Shown here: positions 1 through 4,737 of the stretch, one piece after another | Layout: the number at the start of each line of letters is the position of its first letter | Position numbering within the stretch: the stretch's first letter is position 1 | DNA from: Sulfurimonas sp. | GTDB taxonomy: Bacteria; Campylobacterota; Campylobacteria; Campylobacterales; Sulfurimonadaceae | NCBI GenBank assembly: GCA_027066935.1 | Contig: JAMOMX010000422.1 | Location: 1-6,009, forward strand | Direction: 5' to 3' | Length of the DNA: 6,009 nucleotides | Translations under genes and position numbers: made by a program | Notes under the pieces: generated by a model | What the model was told of the DNA's origin: nothing | The model's database searches: none | The model's input: the letters and a program-made list of their open reading frames with translations, nothing else

Positions 1-146
1 TTGGGTTATGAAAGAAAGAGTTTACCAGTCAATAAAATCTTTCATGAAGATAGCTTTACTACTTTATGAGATATTGAGCTTTTAATTTTTTCTTTGATGG
101 TGTTTGAAGTCTAATGACTTACCTTTTGTTTGAACTTTGAAGTGTT
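1..146 (-). other. Gene-free start of the next cassette downstream
   Basis: In gene direction this follows the R' core of attC1, so it should be the 5' part of the next cassette. No gene is visible; the only open frames are a few codons long. It shares a near-identical stretch with the leader of cassette A (86-113 against 967-993, T-run then CTTTGATGG and TTTGAAGTCT). ATGAAAGA at 8-15 is repeated inverted at 38-45. The first eight bases, TTGGGTTA, recur at the right end of the window and could be the R'' core of a further attC cut by the window edge. Confidence 0.4.
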
Positions 147-279
147 TTATAACGGTCGAACACAAAAATATGTTTTCTGCTCTCAAGTCTTAAAATCTTC
201 ATTATGATATTAAAGTTTTTGGCAAGATGAAATTTTCACGGCAGGGAAAACATATTTTTGTTGCTGTGTTTTGTTGTAT
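147..279 (-). other. attC1 integron recombination site
   Basis: A 133-bp imperfect palindrome. In gene direction the R'' core is ATACAAC and the R' core GTTATAA. The stem is formed by ACAAAAATATGTTTT and its complement AAAACATATTTTTGT, extended by CTGC/GCAG with a two-base bulge. The flanks CGGTCGAAC (left) and GCTGTGTTTT (right) are unpaired, as expected for the spacer between core and stem. The toxin stop codon (280-282) adjoins it. The stem sequence differs from its sister sites but pairing is preserved. Confidence 0.85.
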
Positions 280-558
280 CTAAGGTTTGTTTTTGTTAAA
301 AATATCTAATATTTCTATGATTTTTTCATCAGAGTTGATTTCGTAAACTATTGTATATCCTTTAAAAATCATATCTCTAATATTTTCATTGTCAAAATAT
401 ATTGACTGTCTATTTTTATATGGGAAATGTGTTATATCTTCAATTTTTTTATCAAGGTCATTTTTAAATTTTTGACTTGCAGTAACCTTATCTTTCGCAA
501 TATGGTCAAGTATTGAAAAAAGTTTAGCTAAATATTTTCTACTTCGTTTAATTTGCAT
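280..558 (-). CDS. RelE/ParE-family toxin
   Basis: A 92-residue protein with the length and layout of RelE/ParE-superfamily toxins: an N-terminal helical hairpin (about residues 1-38, Lys-rich) followed by the beta-sheet core. The diagnostic part is NIRDMIFKGYTIVYEI (59-74), with Arg61, Lys66, Tyr68 and Tyr72, then a strand IIEILDIF and the ending FNKNKP, typical of ParE-like toxins. Family members either cleave mRNA at the ribosome (RelE) or poison gyrase (ParE); sequence alone does not decide which. The ATG lies inside the antitoxin gene (11-bp overlap), so translation is probably coupled. It would be neutralised by the 85-aa protein encoded just upstream. The stop codon touches attC1. Family assignment is firm; the target is unknown. 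Confidence 0.88.
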   Translation of the reverse strand: MQIKRSRKYLAKLFSILDHIAKDKVTASQKFKNDLDKKIEDITHFPYKNRQSIYFDNENIRDMIFKGYTIVYEINSDEKIIEILDIFNKNKP

Positions 559-805
559 ATTGACTTTCTAATTTTTCAAAAAATTGCTCTATTTCTTTGT
601 CATACTGTTTTTGTGTAAGCATTTCTGTTTTACCACTTTTTATATCATCTCTTATTTGTTGTAATTTTTTTTGTCTCTCATAAAAATATGGGTCATACTC
701 TAAGTTTTCATCTTTTTGAATAACAACATTATCTTTTACTGTATCAATCATTTTCATAAACTCTGTCATAAAGTCATCTTTGACTTGTATTGTTAATGTT
801 TGCAT
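548..805 (-). CDS. Antitoxin partner of the RelE/ParE toxin
   Basis: An 85-residue protein encoded immediately upstream of the toxin and overlapping it by 11 bp, the usual antitoxin-first order. The N-terminus (MQTLTIQVKDDFMTEFMKMI) begins with a short strand followed by a helix, fitting a dimerisation or DNA-binding part. Residues 36-60, including DPYFYERQKKL, are charged and probably helical, and would wrap the toxin. The same N-terminus and DPYFYERQ segment recur in antitoxins next to ParE-type toxins in Campylobacterota (from memory of the family). Start choice is supported by AGGAG at 812-816, six bases before the ATG. Autoregulation by the antitoxin or toxin-antitoxin complex is likely but not shown. 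Confidence 0.82.
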   Translation of the reverse strand: MQTLTIQVKDDFMTEFMKMIDTVKDNVVIQKDENLEYDPYFYERQKKLQQIRDDIKSGKTEMLTQKQYDKEIEQFFEKLESQYAN

Positions 806-811
806 AGTTGT

Positions 812-840
812 CTCCTAAGCTTTTATCTTTAGTGATTATA
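812..840 (-). promoter_or_regulatory. Promoter -10 box and ribosome binding site of the toxin-antitoxin pair
   Basis: On the minus strand a T-run is followed by GCTATAAT, with a perfect -10 hexamer TATAAT at 835-840. A T-rich stretch in place of a clear -35 box is usual for sigma-70 promoters of Campylobacterota. Transcription would start near 828, giving a leader of about 23 nt with AGGAG at 812-816. The pair thus appears to have its own promoter, as common for cassette-borne toxin-antitoxin genes. The palindrome at 882-903 lies upstream of this promoter. Confidence 0.55.
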
Positions 841-881
841 GCAAAAAATATGACACTTTTGTTTTTCCTCAGAGTTTTTGA

Positions 882-903
882 GCAACTTTTTTAAAAAAGT
901 TGC
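882..903 (-). repeat. Cassette palindrome, copy 1
   Basis: Perfect 22-bp palindrome: GCAAC, six T, six A, GTTGC. It lies 97 nt from the R' cut side of attC2 and 76 nt before the antitoxin ATG, with a promoter between. The plus-strand left flank is AGAGTTTTTGA, shared with the other copies. No T-tract follows the stem on either strand, so it is not a standard intrinsic terminator. Confidence 0.8.
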
Positions 904-996
904 AGGAAGCGATAATAAAAGTTACGAATTATTGGCAATGTTTTGCCGTCAAAATTGACCTTATGCTTTTTTCTTTGATGGCTTTGAAGTCTATGA
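904..996 (-). other. Leader of cassette A with tandem small hairpins
   Basis: Non-coding leader between attC2 and the palindrome. It contains GGCAA/TTGCC around a four-base loop (934-947), directly followed by the perfect 12-bp palindrome GTCAAAATTGAC (948-959). TTTTGCCGTCAA resembles the inner right arm of the attC sites (for example AATTTGCCGTTAG in attC6), so part of the leader may be an old attC remnant. 967-993 is a near-copy of 86-113. Confidence 0.4.
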
Positions 997-1127
997 ATAC
1001 AACGGTCGAACACAAAAATCTGTTTTCTGTTCCAATCGTTTTAATATCTATGATGATAATATATCTCTTTACAAGAGTGCATTTTACGGCTGGGAAAACA
1101 GATTTTTGTTGCTGTGTTTTGTTACCT
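997..1127 (-). other. attC2 integron recombination site
   Basis: A 131-bp imperfect palindrome. In gene direction the R'' core is AGGTAAC and the R' core GTTGTAT. The main stem pairs CAAAAATCTGTTTTC with GAAAACAGATTTTTG. It is a close relative of attC1, with one paired difference in the stem (ATG/CAT in attC1 against CTG/CAG here). The interior carries AATCGTTTTAATATCT and TTTACGGCTGGG, which have counterparts in attC3, attC5 and attC6. Confidence 0.85.
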
Positions 1128-1128
1128 T

Positions 1129-1650
1129 TTAGGCTTTCAATACATAATAAAATTCATTACTATTGTGTTGCTCTCTTAATACAATTCCTTTGTTAAATAA
1201 CTTGGTTAACTCTGGTCGAACTGCTTTAATAGGCTCATTAGCTCCAAATGAATAATAGTTGTTTTTGTTGATATGGTCTAAAATTTCATTTGCCGACTTT
1301 GGTGAATCTACATCTTTTAAACTTTGTTTGATTGCTTCTTGAATTGTCATGTTTGAACTTTTAGAATTTGAATATTCTCTTACAACTTTTGCAATTTGGA
1401 TAGTGTATGAATCATACCATTTTGATTGTCCTAATTCTTGAGCGATAATATGTTCTGTATCTTTTTTCCACTCTTTAATATCTTCTTCACTTTTCCAATA
1501 TGATATTGTAAGTTCTATATCGTTTTCAGAAACAGATATAAAATCAGTACAACCATATTTTTCTATTGCAAGTTCTCTCATTCGATTTGCCATAGTTATA
1601 TATTCATTATCTAAAGTGTTAGATTTTGCTTTAAAAATTACTGCATACAT
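1129..1650 (-). CDS. ABM-domain protein fused to a HARE-like winged helix
   Basis: A 173-residue protein with two parts. Residues 1-95 match the antibiotic biosynthesis monooxygenase (ABM, ferredoxin-like) fold: MYAVIFKAK strand, MANRMRELAIEKYG helix, ISYWKSEEDIKEWKKDTEH, and the closing strand IQIAKVVREY. Such domains form dimers and act as small oxygenases or ligand-binding modules. Residues 100-173 (MTIQEAIKQSLKD to FYYVLKA) look like a HARE-type winged helix, with the typical YYSFGANEPIKAVRPEL segment; HARE domains occur in restriction and chromatin proteins. A longer GTG-started frame reaches 1689 but overlaps the palindrome. The ATG at 1648-1650 has a good ribosome binding site and starts at the ABM boundary, so it is preferred. 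The fusion is unusual. Function is not known: perhaps a ligand-sensing DNA-binding protein. The ABM call is firm; the HARE call is moderate. Confidence 0.8.
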   Translation of the reverse strand: MYAVIFKAKSNTLDNEYITMANRMRELAIEKYGCTDFISVSENDIELTISYWKSEEDIKEWKKDTEHIIAQELGQSKWYDSYTIQIAKVVREYSNSKSSNMTIQEAIKQSLKDVDSPKSANEILDHINKNNYYSFGANEPIKAVRPELTKLFNKGIVLREQHNSNEFYYVLKA

Positions 1651-1657
1651 TATAAAA

Positions 1658-1662
1658 TCCTT
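1658..1662 (-). promoter_or_regulatory. Ribosome binding site deciding the ABM-protein start
   Basis: AAGGA on the minus strand, seven bases before the ATG at 1648-1650. It supports the internal start over the GTG at 1687-1689, which lies inside the palindromic element. Confidence 0.7.
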
Positions 1663-1685
1663 TTTTTTAAGTTCAAGGTTTTTGG

Positions 1686-1707
1686 ACACCTTTTTTTAAA
1701 AAGGTGT
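1686..1707 (-). repeat. Cassette palindrome, copy 2
   Basis: ACACC, seven T, five A, GGTGT. Compared with copy 1, the left arm changes from CAAC to CACC and the right arm from GTTG to GGTG, so pairing is kept. It lies 35 nt before the ATG and about 55 nt from the R' cut of attC3. The plus-strand left flank is AAGGTTTTTGG. In gene direction it is preceded by CTATGCAAGACCT, nearly identical to the sequence before copy 5. Confidence 0.8.
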
Positions 1708-1758
1708 AGGTCTTGCATAGTTTATTTGGAACTATCATGATAACATTGGAACTTTGTA

Positions 1759-1887
1759 GTATAACGACTGAATACAAAAATCTGTAGCCATTAGCAATCG
1801 TTTTTATCTTTGTATGATAACAAGTTTTTTTGCTTAGCCAAAATTGACGGTTGGGGCTACAGATTTTTGTGCTATGTTTTGTTACCT
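1759..1887 (-). other. attC3 integron recombination site
   Basis: A 129-bp site. In gene direction the R'' core is AGGTAAC and the R' core GTTATAC. The perfect 16-bp stem pairs ACAAAAATCTGTAGCC with GGCTACAGATTTTTGT. Its inner stem end (TAGCC) differs from attC2 (TTTTC) with the matching change on the other arm. The interior has AATCGTTTTTATCT as in its relatives. The YidD-like gene stops 34 bp before it in gene direction, the longest such gap here. Confidence 0.85.
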
Positions 1888-1921
1888 TTTAATGCTAACA
1901 ACCTCTAAAATAGTGGAAGGA

Positions 1922-2248
1922 TTAGTTATTAAGAAGGAACCCAAAACATGATGCAACTTCACAAGTATTGCAACTATTTCCAAGACAATTATCAAACTTT
2001 TTAAAACCTTTACTTTGACAACATTCTTTTTCTTCTTTAATCTTTTCAGAAGAAATTTTACAATCTTTAAATCTTTGTTTTATTATTGAAATAGATGGAA
2101 ATAAACCTACATTTTTTATACTGTTTTTAGTAAATTCTGAACAAGAAATATCATTATGATAAACTTTGTATGCACAACAATATCCTTTATGTGGTGAAAG
2201 ATGTTTTTGATAAATATTTATAAAAAATATGATGATGGTTTTTATCAT
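1922..2248 (-). CDS. YidD-like protein with Cys-rich tail
   Basis: A 108-residue protein resembling the YidD family (membrane protein insertion efficiency factor). It has a short hydrophobic N-terminal segment (3-12), then IYQKHLSPHKGYCCAYKVYH (12-31) and SCSEF (35-39), then a GLFPSISIIKQRFKDC helix (48-63). These correspond to the YQ..ISP..G..C, CS.Y and helix elements of YidD. YidD acts at the inner membrane next to the YidC/Sec insertion machinery. Unlike the standard protein of about 85 residues, this one has an extra tail (76-101) with six Cys, ten in total, which could bind metal or form disulfides. It follows the 86-aa gene by 15 bp and is preceded by AAGAGA, so the two are probably co-transcribed. 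Family call is moderate to good; function in a cassette is unknown. Confidence 0.75.
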   Translation of the reverse strand: MIKTIIIFFINIYQKHLSPHKGYCCAYKVYHNDISCSEFTKNSIKNVGLFPSISIIKQRFKDCKISSEKIKEEKECCQSKGFKKFDNCLGNSCNTCEVASCFGFLLNN

Positions 2249-2263
2249 GTTAATCTCTTAAAT

Positions 2264-2524
2264 TCAAGACTTTTGTAAAAAACTGATTTCATTTGCTCTT
2301 TTTATATCATTTGATTTTAGATATCGAATTAGTTTTTTTAACTCTTCATTTTGAAAAAGTTTATAGTTTTTATCTTTTGCTCTAATATCAGAATCAGAAA
2401 AATAATGATTTAAATTCATTAAAATTTCCTCTAAATTTTTGATTTCCAAATTATTAATTTCATTTTGAATTTCTATGTTTGTATCATCATCTAATAATTT
2501 TTCTAGTAAATCAATTATTTTCAT
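2264..2524 (-). CDS. Uncharacterised 86-aa protein, first gene of the YidD-like cassette
   Basis: I do not recognise this family. The 86-residue product is soluble and predicted helical: an acidic first half (LLEKLLDDD, IQNEINNLEIKNLEEILMNLNHYF) and a basic second half (NEELKKLIRYLKSNDIKRANEI). It has no Cys, signal peptide or membrane segment. The ATG is supported by TAGGAAT a few bases upstream. It is 15 bp from the YidD-like gene and shares its cassette, so they may act together. The size and charge would fit an immunity or adaptor protein, but nothing in the sequence proves this. The palindromic element lies 27 nt upstream of the start. Confidence 0.7.
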   Translation of the reverse strand: MKIIDLLEKLLDDDTNIEIQNEINNLEIKNLEEILMNLNHYFSDSDIRAKDKNYKLFQNEELKKLIRYLKSNDIKRANEISFLQKS

Positions 2525-2551
2525 AATATTCCTATTTTCCTGAGTTTTTGG

Positions 2552-2573
2552 GCACCTTTTTTTAAAAAGGTTC
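2552..2573 (-). repeat. Cassette palindrome, copy 3
   Basis: GCACC, seven T, five A, GGTTC. The core ACC/GGT pairs fully while the outer pair has decayed, making it the weakest copy. It lies 27 nt before the ATG at 2524 and 91 nt from the R' cut of attC4. The plus-strand left flank TGAGTTTTTGG matches the other copies. In the leader to its right, ATTTTAGCTTAAAAT forms a second small palindrome. Confidence 0.75.
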
Positions 2574-2659
2574 AGGGTTATTAAAAATCAAACAAATTGA
2601 TTTGAAAATTTTAGCTTAAAATATTCTCTATCTTTACATAATAACATTTGGAACTGTAA

Positions 2660-2716
2660 AGGTAACGGTTATCTTCACCGATAGGTTTACCTATTCGGTG
2701 CTAGTATTTGTTAGAT
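2660..2716 (-). other. attC4, short 57-bp integron recombination site
   Basis: In gene direction: R'' core ATCTAAC (exact RYYYAAC), L'' CACCGAATAGG, loop TAAA, L' CCTATCGGTG, R' core GTTACCT. The L'' arm has one extra A compared with L'. This is the extrahelical base that sets strand polarity in classical short attC sites, and it agrees with the minus-strand gene direction. It lacks the long interior shared by the other five sites. The stop of the dual-OB gene is two bases away. Confidence 0.85.
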
Positions 2717-2718
2717 GT

Positions 2719-3357
2719 CTAGAATATAGAGGCTATTAATTTATAACAATAACCGTTTAACTGTTCACCTAGACTAATACACATATATTTATTTATTAAG
2801 TCTTGTTCTCGAAAATTAGTAAAAGCTGGATCAGTTAGTGCTAAGTCATATTCGATATTTTTATATGAAAACATACCTCTTCTTTGAGGATTTTGATTAT
2901 ATTGACTTCTACTTTTCCAATAAATATGAATTTTTTCAACTTGTATTAAATAGAGTGATTGTAATATCTTTAGGCTTTCATTTTGAATAAGATGATAGCT
3001 AACTCTATCACTACTATTTATTCCATCCAACCATAAATTATCAGGGTTATCTATGTAATTTTTGATTTCATCAAGTTCGATTTTATATTTTTGTTCCCAA
3101 ATTTTATTGGTGATAATATAATTATCAGGTTGATGAGCAAGTGATGCTTGTTTTAAAAATTCAATCTCCATTTTTTGTAGTGGTTTTGCTAAAAATTGAC
3201 CATGTGGATTTTTATATTTAGTTTGTTCATCCTTTAATTCTGTTCCATTCTCATCAGCCACAGGTCTTATCCATTTTTTTGTTAAAATATCTTTACCAGC
3301 AACACAGTGCTGATGATGTTTAACAGAATTTGCAAAAATTACTATTGTTTTTTTCAT
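2719..3357 (-). CDS. Dual OB-domain protein of the DUF488 operon
   Basis: A 212-residue protein that I recognise as the dual OB-domain family, usually annotated as hypothetical. The N-terminal part has TIVIFANSVKHHQHCVAGKD followed by WIRPV (4-33) and a KPLQKMEIEFL strand (58-68), fitting a first OB fold. The C-terminal part (about 130-212) has an LIQVEKIHIYW strand and the ending MCISLGEQLNGYCYKLIASIF, fitting a second. OB folds commonly bind single-stranded nucleic acid or nucleotides; no catalytic motif is visible. Its ATG overlaps the stop of the preceding DUF488 gene as TAATG, so the two are translationally coupled. It is the last gene before attC4. Inferred role: nucleic-acid-binding subunit of a three-protein system. 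Family call good, function unknown. Confidence 0.78.
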   Translation of the reverse strand: MKKTIVIFANSVKHHQHCVAGKDILTKKWIRPVADENGTELKDEQTKYKNPHGQFLAKPLQKMEIEFLKQASLAHQPDNYIITNKIWEQKYKIELDEIKNYIDNPDNLWLDGINSSDRVSYHLIQNESLKILQSLYLIQVEKIHIYWKSRSQYNQNPQRRGMFSYKNIEYDLALTDPAFTNFREQDLINKYMCISLGEQLNGYCYKLIASIF

Positions 3358-3788
3358 TATAAATGTTTTATGTTGATTTTTTTTAAATTTTTTGTCAAAT
3401 ATTCAGCCATTAATCTTCTGTGACATTGTTCAGCAGTTGGTTCACTACATAATAGTACTATATCATCTAATTCATCAATAGAGATATCTTTTAAAACATC
3501 TCTATCAATTAATAATTTATTATAAATTTTTATGTATTCTTCCCAACTTATAGTCTTATTTTTATAGCCATTGAGTAAATCTTTTGATGGTGCTAATTCA
3601 GGTTTATATTCATATGTAATATTATGCAATTTTAAAAAATATGGCAAATGTTTTGCATTTGCAAAACCTGCAAGTTGAGATTTATTATTTAATCTAATAT
3701 CAACTAATTTTTTTACATTGTTTTTTATTAGTAATGTAAAAAATTCTTCAGCAGTTTTTTGAGAAAATCCAATTGTAAATATATTCAT
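3357..3788 (-). CDS. DUF488 protein, short form
   Basis: A 143-residue DUF488-family protein. It shows the family's N-terminal TIGFSQ (5-10), the DIRLNNKSQLAGFA block (30-43), ELAPSKDLL (64-72), ISWEEY (80-85) and the conserved VLLCSEPTAEQCHRRL (111-126), where the CSE and CHR residues are almost invariant. The Cys-x-Glu and Cys-His-Arg pair looks like an active or metal site, but the family's chemistry is not established to my knowledge. The length is normal for this short subfamily. Start and stop both overlap their neighbours as TAATG, placing it in the middle of a tightly coupled three-gene operon. It differs clearly from the upstream DUF488 protein, so the pair are two subfamilies rather than a recent duplication. 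Confidence 0.88.
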   Translation of the reverse strand: MNIFTIGFSQKTAEEFFTLLIKNNVKKLVDIRLNNKSQLAGFANAKHLPYFLKLHNITYEYKPELAPSKDLLNGYKNKTISWEEYIKIYNKLLIDRDVLKDISIDELDDIVLLCSEPTAEQCHRRLMAEYLTKNLKKINIKHL

Positions 3789-4402
3789 TAGTAATCACCT
3801 TCTTTTGTTATCGAATTATAGGCAATATCTCTATTCCTTAATTCATATGCTAATTGTAGTTGTAAAGCTTCAGTTACATTTGGATTAAATAAATCTGCTT
3901 TCGGAAGTTTTTTATCATATTTTTTTAATAATTGTTTTTCTAGCATTGTTTGTGGAAGAATTTTATCTGGATAGATATGTTTTACATCTATCGAGTTTTT
4001 TGTTAAAAACTCAGAAATAAGTCCAAATCTATGACAATCAAAAGCTTCTTTTTCAGAACACATTAAAGATATGTTATATCCTTTAATAATCCCTTTTTCA
4101 AGTCTTACAATACCATCTTGAAATGATTTTATTTCTTGTACTTTTTTAAAATCTACTTTACCATCATCAAAAAGTAAATTTTTATCTTCATATCTTGCAC
4201 CTAATGAATCCCCCATGTAGATATAACATATTTTATTTTCTTTTAAATGATTTTTTAAAGCTTCTCTATTATATTGTGATGCAAATTTACTATATGGGGT
4301 ACTTCGTACATCTACAATAGTATTAATACTATTGTTTTTCAACAATGAAATAAAATCATCCATTTTATATATTGAATGACCTACAGTATAAAGCTGTTTC
4401 AA
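3788..4402 (-). CDS. DUF488 protein, long form
   Basis: A 204-residue DUF488-family protein and the first gene of the operon. Motifs: YTVGHS (5-10), DVRSTPYSKF (31-40), GDSLGAR (64-70), LMCSEKEAFDCHR (113-125). A C-terminal extension (145-204) is missing from the short paralogue and carries a basic stretch (KQLLKKYDKKLPK). The start is TTG, supported by AAAGG seven bases upstream (4410-4414) and by the family N-terminus beginning right there. The leader is AT-rich with TATAAAAT on the minus strand at 4450-4457, a weak candidate -10 box; the palindrome at 4493-4515 would then sit upstream of the promoter. DUF488 proteins have no settled biochemical role. Pairing of a long and a short form with a dual-OB protein implies one complex or pathway. 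Confidence 0.88.
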   Translation of the reverse strand: MKQLYTVGHSIYKMDDFISLLKNNSINTIVDVRSTPYSKFASQYNREALKNHLKENKICYIYMGDSLGARYEDKNLLFDDGKVDFKKVQEIKSFQDGIVRLEKGIIKGYNISLMCSEKEAFDCHRFGLISEFLTKNSIDVKHIYPDKILPQTMLEKQLLKKYDKKLPKADLFNPNVTEALQLQLAYELRNRDIAYNSITKEGDY

Positions 4403-4409
4403 AAGATTA

Positions 4410-4457
4410 CCTTTCTTTAAATTTTATGTATTTTATCTAAATAATCTATATTTTATA
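4410..4457 (-). promoter_or_regulatory. Ribosome binding site (TTG start) and weak candidate -10 box of the DUF488 operon
   Basis: AAAGG at 4410-4414 lies seven bases before the TTG start at 4400-4402 and supports that rare start. TATAAAAT at 4450-4457 (minus strand) in an AT-rich leader could be a -10 box. In such AT-rich DNA it could also arise by chance, so the promoter part is weak. Confidence 0.35.
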
Positions 4458-4492
4458 ATTAGATACTTACTTTCTCCATCAAAGATTTTTGA

Positions 4493-4515
4493 ACAACTTT
4501 TTCTAAAAAAGTTGT
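4493..4515 (-). repeat. Cassette palindrome, copy 4
   Basis: ACAAC, a T-run interrupted by one C, then six A, GTTGT (23 bp). It lies 90 nt before the TTG start of the DUF488 operon and 93 nt from the R' cut of attC5. The plus-strand left flank is AAAGATTTTTGA. The outermost pair is A/T here, where copy 1 has G/C, again a paired change. Confidence 0.8.
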
Positions 4516-4604
4516 GAGTTTCCATAAAATATAGATATTTTTAATTTTTGGTTCAATAGTAAAAAAACTTACTTTTATATTTTTTAAAAATGCTTGAACT
4601 GTAC

Positions 4605-4734
4605 ATCTAACGACTGTCTTGAGAAATATATAGCTTGTTTACTATCGTTTTTATATCTGTCATAATATCATCTTTTTTTGCTCAAAATATTTAGCCGTCA
4701 GGGCTATATATTTCTCTCCTAGAACTTGTTATAA
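4605..4734 (-). other. attC5 integron recombination site
   Basis: A 130-bp site. In gene direction the R' core is GTTAGAT, an exact match to GTTRRRY, and the R'' core TTATAAC. The perfect 14-bp stem pairs GAGAAATATATAGC with GCTATATATTTCTC. The interior has TATCGTTTTTATATCTG and TTAGCCGTCAGGG, shared with attC6. The outer stem (GAGAAAT) differs from its sisters (CAAAAAT) on both arms, so pairing is retained. Confidence 0.87.
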
Positions 4735-4737
4735 GTC

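Larger units (their letters stand above)
153..1002 (-). mobile_element. Integron cassette A (toxin-antitoxin)
   Basis: Cassette bounded by the predicted G/TT cut in the R' core of attC2 (upstream) and of attC1 (its own attC). It holds a leader with two small hairpins (934-947 and 948-959), a palindromic element (882-903), its own promoter-like -10 box, an antitoxin gene and a toxin gene. The toxin stop codon abuts the R'' core of attC1. At about 850 bp and two genes it has the standard layout of a toxin-antitoxin cassette in a sedentary integron. Confidence 0.75.
1003..1764 (-). mobile_element. Integron cassette B (ABM-HARE fusion)
   Basis: Single-gene cassette of about 760 bp between the R' cut points of attC3 (upstream) and attC2 (its own). 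Its leader is the shortest of the five: the palindromic element lies about 55 nt from the cassette start, against 91-97 nt in the others. The gene stop codon lies one base from the R'' core of attC2. Confidence 0.75.
1765..2665 (-). mobile_element. Integron cassette C (unknown + YidD-like)
   Basis: Two-gene cassette of about 900 bp between the R' cut points of attC4 (upstream) and attC3 (its own). The first 30 nt in gene direction (2636-2665) closely resemble the start of cassette B (1737-1764), including a shared GTTCCAA and TGTTATYATG. This indicates related cassette leaders although the genes are unrelated. Confidence 0.75.
2666..4610 (-). mobile_element. Integron cassette D (DUF488-DUF488-dual OB)
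   Basis: Three-gene cassette of about 1.95 kb between the R' cut points of attC5 (upstream) and attC4 (its own). This is large for a gene cassette; most carry one short gene. Its own attC is the short 57-bp type, unlike all other sites here, which suggests the cassette was formed in or captured from a different array. Its leader nevertheless carries the same palindromic element as its neighbours. Confidence 0.75.

Noticed and set aside
147..279. Long inverted repeats as transposon ends or a CRISPR-type array
   Set aside because: The repeats each fold on themselves, carry RYYYAAC/GTTRRRY-like cores and alternate with genes of 0.5-1.7 kb. No transposase and no regular short spacers are present. 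attC explains them better.
882..903. Palindromes read as ordinary intrinsic terminators
   Set aside because: The stems are mostly A/T pairs and no T-tract follows on either strand. Three copies sit only 26-35 nt before a start codon, where a terminator for that gene makes little sense. A role against upstream read-through is still possible.
900..1196. Plus-strand open frame of 98 codons
   Set aside because: It runs through the palindrome, the leader and attC2 and into the 3' end of the ABM gene on the other strand. It has no ribosome binding site and no recognisable protein features; it is a chance frame in the attC hairpin.
1651..1689. GTG-started extension of the ABM protein by 13 residues
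   Set aside because: The GTG lies inside the palindromic element, the added residues are Lys/Leu low-complexity, and a good ribosome binding site serves the ATG at 1648-1650.
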